Assembly: GCA_015178975.1 (NCBI GenBank)
Contig: WHVD01000089.1
Coordinates: 1-64,000, forward strand
DNA: 64,000 nucleotides
Source: Hysterangium stoloniferum
Lineage: Eukaryota; Basidiomycota; Agaricomycetes; Hysterangiales; Hysterangiaceae
Direction of reading: 5' to 3'
The position numbers and the translations under genes are program-made. The notes below the pieces were generated by a model, which was not told the DNA's origin, ran no database searches, and worked only from the letters and a program-made list of their open reading frames with translations. Position 1 is the first letter of the stretch. Each line of letters begins with the position of its first letter. Below are positions 45,096 to 57,058 of this stretch, piece by piece.

Positions 45096-46015
45096 TTAAC
45101 AGCCCATTTTTATGCCGTTGTATGGACCATCATGATCACTCGTGTTACCTTCAAAGATGTTTTCAACATCGCCAATAGTGCAGAGGTCAAATGTGTTGTC
45201 GTCACCTGAGGTAATTGTCGGTTATCAAGTCCACGGCTGAAAAACGAGACGAAATATGCGTACCGGCGCATGCATCCCAAGCTCCACTGTCTTGAATGTG
45301 AATTTCGCCATGTGGGTGCTGATATCCCAGGAAGCGACCTATGTAATAAATGTGAAGGGCGGAAAAAGTCGGTCACTGCAGTCACCTACCAGGAAGAATG
45401 GGAACGAAGTCTTCCTTATTGTTGATGTGTGTCAAGTCCGGGAGGTGAGCTTGAAAAAGAGAACTCAGTCTTGCAAAGATGATTCTATTGAGATACCTTA
45501 CCATCCAAGTACTGCGCAAACGCGGGGTTTCCCATTCGTGGTAGGCCATATCCCACGAACTTGAATCGGATATTCGAAGGAAGGTGGAGAGGAAGGTATA
45601 CAGCGTCTAGCAACGAACGCGCGCCACCAAGGGAATGGCCAACGACTGCAACGCTTTCAGGACCGTAGGTGGATAATGCCGTTTGGACGGCACCAAGGAT
45701 GGAAGGGGCAGATCTATAAAGAGGATGAGCGTCTTGAGACTGACGGAAATATAGAGTTCTCTCAAATACCTGGCTTGAGCGTCGCGGAATCCATTGTGAA
45801 CTTCCAGGCCGGATGTCCCTGGGAACATCGTTTGGTCCAGGCCAGTGAGGAAAAAGTCGGCATCAGTGAGATCGGCCTCGCTTTATATGAGACAATTCCT
45901 TATAAGTGATTTCACGGAGGTAGAATACATGTTGCTGCGACGTACAATTCGCTCAGATTAGTTCCTTGGTGACTGACGATGACCGTGTTTAAGACTGGAT
46001 CGAAACCGACGAACC
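45096..46015 (-). pseudogene. Truncated duplicate of the class 3 lipase
   Basis: The block 44933-46044 is a direct duplicate of 40352-41458 at high identity, covering lipase exons 3 to 8. The catalytic Ser region (GHSLGGA), the Asp and His exons and the stop codon are all retained, but exons 1 and 2, which encode the signal peptide and N-terminus, are absent. Homology stops in the intron before exon 3, and the AG acceptor of that intron is changed (CTAG to CTATG). It is therefore a 5'-truncated copy that cannot make the secreted enzyme. The same orientation and about 4.6 kb spacing point to a local segmental duplication. Confidence 0.85.
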
Positions 46016-46044
46016 ATAGGCGACGGGTGAGTATCCATGGTAGA

Positions 46045-47182
46045 TATATTGACTTAGATTAGCCTCCTCTTGTTTAAGTCCTCTTCACTCTTCATGTTTC
46101 ATATGAGCCTTCAGCAGCCTTGGGCTCAGCCCCTTCCTCACCTTCATAGGTAATTGAGTTGCTGTAAGAGAAATAATAATAATAATATAATTAATATAAA
46201 AACTATGGGAATTTGCCCTGATCCCTGCTTGGTGTTGGTGGACATAGCATATTCACTTCCCCTGGGCAGCCCTAACCTGGAGTGCCACTCTCCAGCGATA
46301 ATTGTAGGATGCTGGAGAATTCATCCCCCAGTAGGTTGTATACTTGTGGTATAAGATTGGTTTAGTGGTGATGCTTCCAGCAAGTTTCATTAGGTATTCT
46401 ACCATGGACCCTAGAATGTGGAAGAGAATATTAACCCTGACCAACCTAAATCAGTCAGATCCTAATAGTCAGATTCAACTTGGGCTTTGGAGGGCCTTTT
46501 TTAAATAAGCCAAATCTGTTTAAATTTTACTTTATAAAAAAATGGCAATGATTTATATTCAACCACAAACAAGCGTAGCTACAAATACTTTGGTTGTGGC
46601 TTCGACTTTCTTTCAAAGGGGAATGACATTGATCTCCATAAATGCTATTTTTTCACATTGGGATTTAAAGTACCAACTGTTAGACTTTGAGCATCATCCA
46701 AGCTTATGTCTCACTTTTAAGTTCCCTTTGTTCGTTTATCCATTGTTCCCTTTATTGCATATTTTAGCATTTCCACTGTTCCCATTGTCTTCCCTTCCTA
46801 GTATTCTATTGTTCTTTTAGTTTATATATGTAGCTACATGTAAATATAGCTCCCTGCATGATTGTGAGGGTCTTCTGCTACCTGAGTACGTGATAGAGAC
46901 ACATGTATTTTAACACCAACAACATCAAGATTGACCTTGGTTGTACTTATGGCATTTCATTCATTTCTTGCCAAAGTAGGTGTTATGCAAAAAGAGAGTG
47001 GCTTCATTGTTATATGACTAAATGTTTGTTGAGGTTAGATTACATCATGATACATGGTGTTGGAAATGATGATGAAACACCCTTCTCCTAGGGGCCATTC
47101 ATCTCCTCCTTCAACTTTTCATATGAAAATGCATATTGTACACCATGCCCAGGATGCATGATTTTACCCATGTACACTTAAA
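46045..47182. other. Intergenic stretch, no gene seen
   Basis: 1.1 kb, partly AT-rich, with an (AAT)n microsatellite near 46168-46185. Open frames such as 46154-46354 and 46542-46820 are short, hydrophobic or low-complexity and show no domain. Confidence 0.5.
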
Positions 47183-47944
47183 CTATCTGAAGATGAACAA
47201 GTGTAAAATGAGTTATTATTCATTATGCTAATTCTCGTATATATATATCATACAGGTGGATAGAGTTTATCCACCTAAGTGGATCGATACATCATAAGCC
47301 ACATCATAATATGGATCACCTATTGCATCATATACACGGCTCCACTCGCTCCAGTTCAACACTCGTATACACACAGCTCCACTCGCTCCAGTTCAACGCT
47401 CATATCTCCATACTCCTCCTCAAGTGTTGAAGTTCTAATACCTAGTCGGCACGTATGATAAGAATGAGTCAACGGTGGTAACGATTTTGTCAAAATATCT
47501 GCAATCATTTCCTTCGTGTGTCGATAGATAAGTTGTATTGTTCCGTTCTCGATTAAATGCCGAATAAAGTGATATTTGACTTCAATGTGTTTCATTCGTC
47601 GTAGAGCACGCCGATTATGAGCGAACACAATTGTTCCTTGATTATCCTCGAAAATCGTCATTGGTTCTTCATAAATGATATCCAACTCTTCCAAAAAATG
47701 TTGTGTCCACATAACTTCGCATGCTGCCTCGGATAATGCATTGTATTCAGCTTCCATCGAAGACAGCACTACTGTCGACTGTTTTCTTGAAGACCAAGAT
47801 ACGGCCCCTGATCCTAAAAATACAACATATCCTCCAGTTGACTTTCTGTCCTCTGTATCACCAGTGAAATCCGCATCCGAGTACACATGTAAACAAAGTG
47901 CTCCTCCTCCCAAATGAAGGTCGTGATCTCGAGTGGTGTATAAG

Positions 47945-48418
47945 TGTGAAGAGTGGCGGAAGTTCTGACCGTTCTATATACGAAGAAATGAGTAGAAAGG
48001 AAGGATATTGACCTATTCAGTGCAATATAAGAGAAAGTGAGAGAAAGAGCATGAGATGATGAAGGAGTCAACGAGTGCGATGGTTCGAGTGGAGGCCTCG
48101 ACTATTACAGTTCGAGGCCAAAGGTGCTCAGTAGTTCAGATACTGCTACTTATGTAGTAGCTGACACGTTACCCTGATCACCGCTCGTAGTAGACCTAGT
48201 TTGTGTCTTACAAGTGGTGGTTCTTGGGTTAAAGTGTGTCTGAGTTCTAATTGGTGCTGAGTGCACCCACAAGTATCCACAATGCTTCGAACTAATGAAG
48301 TATGCAATATTCGAAGAATATGAAAGATAGGAAAATATGAATAGAATATGTAAAATATAAATAAAATAAAAGGAGTGTTTTACCACAATGAAACTGTGGT
48401 AAAAGCATACTCCTCACA
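47945..48418 (-). mobile_element. Solo LTR, family C (474 bp)
   Basis: On the - strand it begins TGTGAGGAGTATGC and ends CTCTTCACA. The flanks are ATAAG (47940-47944) and ATTAG (48419-48423), a 5-bp duplication with one change. It interrupts the copia element between RT and RNase H. Confidence 0.9.
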
Positions 48419-51400
48419 ATTAGTATTGGAGAACTCGTTTCGCTAAGTTCCAATGTGCTCTTGCTGGGTTTGTCAAATATTGTGATAATTTGTTCACAGA
48501 ATATGCAATATCAGGACGTGATACCGTGGCAGCAAACATCAAACTTCCTATGATTTTGCGATATGGGAGTTTCGCCATTTCTTCGCATTCTTCTTCTGTT
48601 TACAGATGTGTAATGGATTGGAAGTCAACTCCTAGTGCAATAGGGGACCAAACTGGTCTTGAATTCTGTATGTTGAATTTCTTTGCAACGTTTTCGATAT
48701 ATTCCTTTTGCGATATGAATACTGACTTCGAATCAGTGTTTCGACGAATACTCATTCCCAAAATCCAGTGTGTGTCTCCCTCACTTGAAATTCCAAACCG
48801 TTCGCTAACTGCCTTTTCGAGATCTAGAAGACACTTTTCATCACCCATGGCTGTCGCATTGTCCACCCAAAAAGTGACCACGGCCCAACTTCCGTCGTCC
48901 CACGTTTTGAAGAATGTAGCACTGTCGAAGTCGGAACAGAACCAGGTGAATTCCTTAACCATAAAATCGTATAACGTCTTTCTCTACTCATTGCCTCCTT
49001 GTTTCGTGTCATACAGAGCCTTTAATAATGGTAATGGTAGGTGCTCCTTTCCAGGTTCTTCAAACCCTTCCGGTTGCCGAACCCAAACCTTCTCCTTCAT
49101 TGTCCCATGTAAGTACACCGATTTAACATTGAATTGACAAATGGCTGAATTTGTTATTCCTCCCAGTGCCAGTAAAATTCGAAATGTTTCCCATTTCATA
49201 ACAGGTGCGTACATCTCATTGAAATGTAGACTGGGAATCTGACTGAACCCCTTGACAATAATCTGAACTTTTTGTTTTACCAGTTTGCCATTCTTGTACG
49301 TTCCGCAACATACAGTTCCCATTTTCAAGATTTGCATTCTGGGCGGCGGTTCTTTGGGTGGTCCGAACACATCGTGATCCAACATATTCTGCCATTCTGC
49401 TTGTCGCGCCTTCTCCCAGGTGGCTCCTTCTTCTCCTGGCATGTTAAGTGCCTCTTGGATTGTCAGATTATCTCCTATGGTGGAATACATGATGAGTCCG
49501 TTATTGTGTCCAGATTCATCCTTATCTGCTAATATTGTACTTCCAGCTATTTCTCTTGTATGTCTGGATCGTGACATTCCACACAGGATATCAGGTACGT
49601 TCGAAACTAGCTGTGACTGGTCTGATGATTTGCTGATTTCTTTTCCTTTTTCATCAGTGGGTCTTGGACGCGGAGGAATCCATATCGTGAGCCTAGGCTG
49701 CAGCTCATTTGGCATCACCTTTAGTTGAGGTTCGTTATTTTCCTTCATATCTGCAACATTCCTAAATTGCCCATCATCTCCATACAGGACCGGTGACGGC
49801 AATGTCATTGCATTTTCGTGGAATATTGCATCTCGTACCTTTTCGATATGTCTAGACCCAGGATACCATACCAAGTAACTGGTGGAGTATGGTTCATATC
49901 CAACCATGTAGCCCATTCTAGAACATGGGTCCAATTTCTGCCGTTTTTGTCTAGGGATAGCAAGGCTAACTGGACTGCCAAAAATATGCAAATGGGATAG
50001 ATCCGGCTTCTTTCTGGTAACTCGTTCGATTGGCGTGTGTCCATCGTTTGATCAAGTCGGACTTTTGTTTTTCAGGTACACCATCATCTTGATAGCTATT
50101 GGCCAAAGGAATTTGGGCAGTTTCGATGAATACAGCATCGATCAACCCCCCTCTGAAGTCGTACGTATGCCCCTTTCTGCGATTCCATTTTACTGAGGTG
50201 TATAGGGAACTGATGTGAACAGTGATATTCCCTTGGACAATAAATATTTCTTGATTTCCAGATTGATGAATTTGGTTCCATTGTCTGCCATTATGCCTTG
50301 GACTTTCGCATCAAACTGCATTTCGAGTTTCTGTATGTATTCTCATATCTTCTGGATGGCCTCTGATTTGATTGCTAATGTGTCAATCCATACAGTGTGT
50401 GAGTAATCGTCAATGATTATTATAAAGTATCTTTTCTTATCAAAGCTTATCATCTCCATCGGTCTGGCCAAATCCATGTGAAGGAGTTCTCCGAGTCACG
50501 TCACTCGAGTTCGGCCAGTCTTAAATGAGGTTCGATGCTGCTTTCCTTCGATGCAAGCAATACAGTCAGCTTCGAATTCTTCATAATCGTCAATTTCTAT
50601 TCCAGATGCAAAATGCTGTGCCAGATTTCAGATGGCGGCTGTGTGTAGATGTCCCAATCACTGATGCCATAACATCAAGTTGCTTGGCGATTTCATGGAA
50701 TACGCTACAGGTATGTTGTCCAAGTTTTCTTGTAATTCACCTTCTGATAAATTTGTATATCTGCATATTGATGACGAGGCTGGAATCATCATGAATTGGA
50801 ATGGGTACACATTCCCTCTTTCGACAGCTTCGCCTAAGGTTCGTCCATTCAAGTCGATAATTTTTGAACCATTTATGTTAAAATCGACTTGATAGCCATC
50901 CTTAAAGAGCTGTGCAGGATTCAGTAATTGTACCTTGGCTTCAGGTGTCCATTTGACATTCGGAATTTCGCCTATGAATTCTGGCCCAAAACTCGACACG
51001 TTCAATTTCAACATTCTGACACCTTTGGCGTAAATGTAACCACCATTTGCCGTCTGAATCTTCTTCAGCACATTATATGCCATAAAATTGTGTAAGTCCT
51101 GGATATTTGGCACATAATGTCCTGATGATGTGGAATCCAGGAAATATTTATGTTGGGTCGTATCCTTACCCATGAAAAATATGGAATCCACTGCTGTAAA
51201 CATTCCTCGGCTCGAAACTGAGGTTGATGAGTTATCAGGTGCATTAGCTGGCCCTTTGTCCTGCTTTGATTGCTGAAGATTCTTCTTTTTCCTTTTCAGA
51301 CAGTTTTGCACCCAATGGGATAAATCTCCACACTTGTAGCATCCTTGTGAACTTTTGTTATTTGGCCTACCTCGTCCCAAGTTCCCACGTCCATGCTGGG

Positions 51401-51572
51401 ATCATCTGTGGAACCTGATTGGATCACCTTGAGTGCAAAATGCAGAACCGTTTGCAAACCTGGGGTGTATTTCTTTTCATATTTCGATTTGCCGAAGCTT
51501 GTTGACAATTTCTTCGACAGTATCCTTATCGTAGTCGATCATTGTCGACATGATATCGAAATCTTCTGGAAG

Positions 51573-51994
51573 TGTGAGGGATATGCCCTGGCCATGGTTT
51601 TATTAAAGTAAAATACTCCTTTTATTTTATTTATATTTTACATATTTCACTCATATTTTCCTATTCTTTATATTCTTCGAATAGTGCACCATTTAATTAG
51701 TTTGAAGTGCTGTGAATACTTATGGGTGCACTCAGCACCAAATAGAGAGACACACTTTTTACCCAGAAACCACCACTCGTAAGACACTAAACTAGGTCTA
51801 CTATGAGCAGTGATTAGGGTAACGTGCCAGCTACTACATACATAAGTAGCATTATCTGAACTATCTGAGCTAACTAACATCTCAGGCTTTGAACTCCTCA
51901 TCTAGCTCTCTCTCTCTCTCACTCTCTCTAATATCGCACTGCAATAGTTGATATTCTTCGTACACAGAACGGTCTGAATACACGACTCTTTACA
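51573..51994 (+). mobile_element. Solo LTR, family E (422 bp)
   Basis: Begins TGTGAGGGATATGCC and ends CGACTCTTTACA, with duplication GGAAG at 51568-51572 and 51995-51999. It is related to family C in its middle and U5 parts. It splits the gag region of the copia element. Confidence 0.9.
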
Positions 51995-52772
51995 GGAAGT
52001 GTGCTCATAAAAAGGCTAAGGTAATCAGGGTCCGCAATTGTGTGTCCTGCTTCTAACAACTTGATTTGGATAGAATCCATTTGGGCTTTATACTTGATTA
52101 TTCCGGTTCCATCATACCTCATATGTATGAGTTCAGAGAGTAACATTGCCTGGCTGTTAGCAAGACGTGTTCCATAAGTATTTTTTAGCTTATTCCAAGC
52201 GTCAATGGGATTATCATTGATCATAATAGCTACCCTTGGTTTGTCTTCTACGTGCAATATTATTTCACTATACACCCTCTTCTTTCGAAGCACCCAGGCT
52301 TCTTCGATGTCCAATTCATCTTTCGTCGGGGTGTCCAATTTAGCATGTGCGGGATCTGCCAATTCTCCGATTACGACTTTCCACTGATTCAAGGATTCAA
52401 GTACTGTCTTCATACTTGCGCTCCATGTAAAATAGTTGTCTTTGTGCAACTTCAGAAAGACTTGATATGCACTTCCTGTACTCGATTTGTAGTCCTTGAT
52501 CTTCTCCAAGGTAGACATGATAATAATCCTAGGCAATTCGAAGTTCTTTTACTGATAAGAAGGGCCAGGGCCCATAACCTGAAGATGAACAAGTGTAAAA
52601 TGAGTTATTATTTGTTATGCTAATTCTCGTATATATATATTGTACAGGTGGATAGAGTTTATCCACCTAAGTGGATCAATACATCATAAGCCACATCATA
52701 ATATGGATCACCTATTGCATCATATACACAGCTCCACTCGCTCCAGTTCAACACTCGTATCTCAATACTATC

Positions 52773-53587
52773 ACCAAACATATTATGTCAGAAGGTGATT
52801 CACTAACTGACACATTGATTGACACACAAGTACTCTTATTGTAAGTCTATTAAACCCTTGTAGATTGTGTATTACAATAAGTCAACTCATACTATTTTGA
52901 ATACATGAGGCCATAGGTAAATGTCAACTTGAAGGAGAGCAACACTGGCATGAAAGACAACTGAGTGATCTTGGGCCACTAACATTGGCCATATATGAGA
53001 CACAAGACATTCAAACAGACAAGCTTGTATTTGTTTTTTCTTTGATACGGTTATGTTGAGCTATTGTGATGCCACTCGCCTAAAATTCTGTGTCAATACA
53101 GTTGTCTCACCGTCTGCAAATATTTTGGATGTGATATACTTTATGTTAATAGCCATCACAGTACGCACGTGCAGCTGATGGGGAGGCTGTCATGACCAGA
53201 ACAACTATTAACGCAACGTCGTGCAAGCCTGATCACACATCATGATCTAACTTTTGAGTTAACCATGGCCTGGACTCATATCAGTCTCTATACCGCGAGT
53301 CCCGTTTCCAACCTCGATAGCGTATATGTTCGTGGAGTAACCTGAGCCTGTTATTGAGGACGTATAGAAGTACATATTGGAGACTGATACGTGGGAAAAA
53401 GGTTCATGGATGGATGTTAAGAAATAGCAGACCAGTGAAAAACACGGTAGGCCGGTGCATACCAGGACAGACCTTCAAGTCAGCTTTATACCGGCTGCAC
53501 GAAGAGTTTCACTTATTTCATGCAAATTTGTAATGAAAGACCTGAATAAACGTAGATTAAATGTCTACAGTGACGTTAGTGTAGGAC
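52773..53587. other. Intergenic stretch, no gene seen
   Basis: 815 bp between the copia element and the 3' end of the homogentisate dioxygenase gene. No domain-bearing open frame and no repeat shared with the rest of the window was noticed. Confidence 0.5.
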
Positions 53588-55920
53588 CTACGGTTTCAGA
53601 TCCTCCCAAATCTTGGGATTATGCTCCCTCGGGGTGCCTGCCCTTTTCATTGCATACTCTGTGATTGAAAACAGCATGCTCGATTCAAACATGCACACTT
53701 CAATTTCATTGGTTTAGAAATGACGCGTTATCCAAAGCGATACTGCTGCTACTCACTAAATGCACCATCTTGAATCCATTGAGGCTTTAGCTCGGATTCA
53801 CTAGCCGTTTTGAAAAAGTCGGCCGAGGCTACCAGATTAAGGAGAGTGAGTAGCATGCAATTTAGACGGATCAAGAACATACGTCCATGTGGTGAGAACG
53901 GGGGAGTATAATTCAGGCCACCTGGTACGAACTCGTTGCGTCCCATGTATCCACCGTATATCAGTCCTACGAGTTCACTAGCACTGTTACGATGATAATA
54001 CTAAGCGTGACAGACATATGTCAGTTAAAGGCAGGATTTGAGGTAATTTCAAACATACGGGGGGACGGAACGTCTTATTTGCGACATCCCATCGGGGACG
54101 GAATATCAAGAAGTCCGCGAGTGGTGTGCCTGGTATCCTGGACTTCGCAGTAAGGACACAAAATATGCAAGGATCCATGTGATCCTGTATTTACAATTTT
54201 TTTAAATTTGTGGAACGATACCAGAGAATTGGACAAACCACAGTGGTAGAACCGACGGCCACAAACTTCTCTAGGGCATATTTGTACGGGACATAGCTGG
54301 AAATGACAGAGTTAGCCGAAGGTGATGTTATGATATCCTAGTCAGCATACTTTCCATGCCACGCAACAACGTCGAATGGCGTATGTTGCTGCTTGCAAAG
54401 GTGCAACGTTCCGCCAACTCTAAAAAACGAACTGAGATGTTTCTCAAACTATGGTATTACTTGGGGGCACTTACTTGTATACGACTGTCAAGTATTTTGA
54501 ACATCAAGATACGCTAGATAAAGTTTAAAGGACATCTTACCCTCCCATGGAGTTTGATCTATATCAAAGCATGCCACAGGTGATTCGAAGTCTCTAGTGT
54601 TAGCGAGACCATTTGCACCTAGAGGACCAAGCTCTGGAAGCTCATAGTGTGCCCCGAAAAGTTCCTGGATATCTTTCCTACCCATGGGAAACCAACCCTC
54701 TAGGAAGAACGAAAGACTCACAACCACATGAAGCCCCATCTGGGAGGCAAACCTAAAATTATTGGATATAGTGAACTGCCTCGTTATGATACAAGTCATC
54801 AATGTTAACCTTAAACCTTATTCCCCGTTGAATGACTACGATTTCCCCTGGTCGAGCCATCAGTCTGGAAAAGCAAGCCACCTTGTCAAATTCTGCATCA
54901 ACAAAGATGCAATTAGATATTCTTACTTCCCAAACTCCGTTTGGATATCAAGTCGACCGTTGCACGGTACAATAAGCATGTCCCCATCATTGTTCACGAA
55001 TGCCTTCTTTGCCATGGAGGCGTTAGCGCTATACACGTGAACGGCGAGGCCGTCACGCAGAGTAGAGTCCCCACTACCCGCCATTGTTTTAATTCCTTCA
55101 ATAAAATCTATGCTAATGAGAGGAATAGGTGGTGCGCCCCAAGCTAGTAAAAATAATAATCAAATGCAATAGATGGCGAAGAAGAGACAACGTGAAACCT
55201 TACCGAGTTGGCCTGCGCTTATGGAGACTTTCGTGTTAATGGGAAGGAAATTGGATTCCAACTGGAAGAATTAAGGCCGAGAAAAGTCAGAGAGATATTT
55301 GTTGCAAAATGAATTACTGACATCTGGATTTGAAGGGAGGGGGGTAAACCCATCATGAACCACTGATGGTCGAATACGATACATCCACCTATAACGCTAT
55401 TATCAATAAACTCGTCGATATGATAACAATTGGAGGAGGCAAAGATGCACGCGTTTTGATTATCATTCCTAGGCGCAACGAAAGCAGTGCCGTTTATCTA
55501 GGAAAATTCGTCATGTAAAGGTATCCAGGCGAGACAGTGATCAGGACGACAATACACACCTGTTCGGCATACAGATTATATTTACACTTCTGCGGATTAT
55601 TCTGTCCATACGGAAGGGTTCCTGGACTGTTGACAAGCGTTCCTGAGATCAATAACCGGCTCCACAGTGTCCTTGAGGGAAAAGCTCACACTGCCTCACT
55701 GGCAAAACGGTTTCCGAAGCCAACCTATAATGATAATATATAAAATTAGCGTTGCATAACATCCATGGCAAGTGTTCACCTGATAGATGTAAGGATCCTC
55801 TTTAGAGATGGTCGTTGAAAACGCCGCTGATGCTGAGATACTAGTAGACTGACACGAAGTCACCATAGTATAATGAAGTGAGACAGAGTGATTCTTACGT
55901 ACCACAGTGTCTTGATTCAT
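53588..55920 (-). CDS. hgd: Homogentisate 1,2-dioxygenase, about 18 exons
   Basis: Non-haem Fe(II) ring-cleavage enzyme turning homogentisate into maleylacetoacetate in phenylalanine/tyrosine breakdown. About 18 short exons joined by GT-AG introns give about 455 aa, the family's size. Blocks in order: [33 protein letters not shown] (split here: [12 protein letters not shown] then [10 protein letters not shown]), [134 protein letters not shown]. The iron-ligand region is represented by YHRN..SEL and the PHG motif. The start ATG at 55918-55920 opens a six-codon first exon; the stop is at 53588-53590. It is flanked by repeats on both sides with no other pathway gene in view. The identity is secure; individual small exons (12 nt and 27 nt) are less so. 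Confidence 0.92.
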
Positions 55921-56383
55921 TTTCGAGAGATTGTGAGAAGCTACTGAGCTGACTTGGAGAAACTGCCTAGGAGTACCACGTGTGTGGTCTTGAGGTTGCT
56001 GCAGTCACAGAGGAACACTTGTACGTAGTATCTCAGGATTCAAATTGGGTTTATGTAATGAAATATTACCACTACCAACTTATTTACAAGGGTTGAACCC
56101 GTGGGGGAGCAAACCCCCCACATACCTTTGCAACTTTCTTCTGTGTCAACAATTTTAAGTATTTAATAGGGCATGTGATCTAACCCAGAGAAATTATTTA
56201 AAGTGATTAAAGTATACTAAGTATTTACAATTATATACAATTATATACTTTTTTTGAATTCACGGAATTTAAAAGACATAAGTCAGTCTCCTTTTGCAAC
56301 CTTGCTGAATGCTTACTCATGGGTCAATAATAACATTCTTAAACACTACATTTGCAGTCATATCAGTGTCATGAAGTAAGATC
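55921..56383. other. Promoter side of homogentisate dioxygenase and a hairpin repeat
   Basis: 463 bp. It contains a hairpin GTGGGGGAGCAAACCCCCCAC at about 56101-56121, about 260 bp beyond the end of the Helitron helicase remnant. It resembles the 43333 hairpin and shares ACGG....CCTTGTA next to it on the appropriate strand. This could be a Helitron 3' end. Upstream control elements for the dioxygenase cannot be identified. Confidence 0.4.
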
Positions 56384-56549
56384 TTAACTCTTCCCCAATT
56401 TGTCTATGTGAGAAGACAGAGTATGCAGATCCAATCCAGTTAATTTTAAAGATTGACCCTGTGACTTATTGATAGTCATAGCAAACCCTAGCCTGATTGG
56501 AAACTGCTGACAATGCAGTTCAAATGGCACCTGTTTTGTAGGTAGAATA
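56384..56549 (-). pseudogene. Helitron/PIF1-type helicase C-terminal remnant (part 1)
   Basis: On the - strand, [19 protein letters not shown] then [20 protein letters not shown] match the last helicase motifs of Helitron RepHel and PIF1 helicases. The segment is cut at 56549 by an LTR element; the preceding residues (AGELAFI..IIIIP) lie at about 60418-60470 on the other side. Only the extreme C-terminus is present, followed by LGKS and a stop, so it is a relic of a rolling-circle transposon. Confidence 0.75.
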
Positions 56550-56803
56550 TGTTGGAAAGCATCATGGACAACAGTGTCTATTCTTAGAATGACATAGGGG
56601 TGGTCTCCGGAACTTGTGGACACATGGGGATATAGGGCCGTGTCACCTCGTATAAATACTAAGAGTCTGTTACTATGTTACTCAGGCGATTATACTTATC
56701 CTTGACTCCCTATTAATATGGGTCTTGATTTCTAACAGGTTATGGGCCCCGTCAGCGCTGCTGCATATAGGGTGAATAGATTAGATATTGATTTCAGGGG
56801 AAG

Positions 56804-57058
56804 TGTTAGATTTGGAAATACAATATCTATTAGAATGTCCAAGCTGTTATAAGTCCCTAGTTGGCATCAGTCCAGATGTGACTGTATAAGTCCCAAGGTA
56901 GCATCAGAAGGACTTATATAGAATATGTATATATAATCCATAATATCTCACTAGACCAATAGGTCCAGTAGCTCAGTGGTTAAGAGCACTGCTTATATAA
57001 AGCCAGAGGTCCTTGGTTCAATCCCAGGCTGGGTCAATTCTTTTCTATACCTTTAACA
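56804..57058 (+). repeat. LTR-like block with adjacent second primer site
   Basis: Begins TGTTAGATTTGG, ends CCTTTAACA and is followed by GGTTATGGGCCC (57059-57070), the same primer-site sequence that follows the element's own 5' LTR. It looks like the 5' LTR of another copia-type element nested or recombined into this one. No matching 3' copy is in the window and no duplication flanks it. Confidence 0.5.
56962..57036 (+). tRNA. tRNA-like sequence (possible tRNA-Ile(UAU) derivative)
   Basis: 75 nt that fold as a cloverleaf: acceptor arm GGTCCAG pairing with CTGGGTC (two wobble pairs), D arm GCTC..GAGC, T arm CTTGG-TTCAATC-CCAGG and discriminator A. The Pol III boxes are good: TAGCTCAGTGG (A box) and GGTTCAATCCC (B box). 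A TTTT run follows 5 nt after the end. The anticodon arm is imperfect: CTGC faces GCCAG and the loop is TTATATAAA, so the anticodon is uncertain. It lies in the LTR-like block 56804-57058. It may be a decayed tRNA gene or the head of a SINE. Confidence 0.5.

Larger units (their letters stand above)
47188..52767 (-). mobile_element. Ty1/copia element, - strand, with two nested solo LTRs
   Basis: Duplication CTATC at 47183-47187 and 52768-52772. The 5' LTR is 52580-52767 (188 bp). The 3' LTR is 47188-47412 (225 bp, enlarged by a 37-bp internal duplication). The primer site next to the 5' LTR is GGTTATGGGCCC on the - strand (52568-52579). Gag is at 51995-52536 and 50658-51568 (zinc knuckle CYKCGDLSHWVQNC near 51330). 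Integrase lies around 50050-50650, copia-type RT at 48600-49991 and RNase H at 47356-47939 (YSDADFTGD, SMEAEYNALSEA, IFEDNQGTI). Solo LTRs sit in the RT/RNase H junction and in gag. Broken fossil with several breaks; the near-identical LTR cores suggest moderate age. Confidence 0.9.

Noticed and set aside
46542-46820. 92-codon hydrophobic frame as a membrane peptide gene
   Set aside because: C-terminal Phe/Leu/Pro run reflects T/C-rich low-complexity DNA; no other support.
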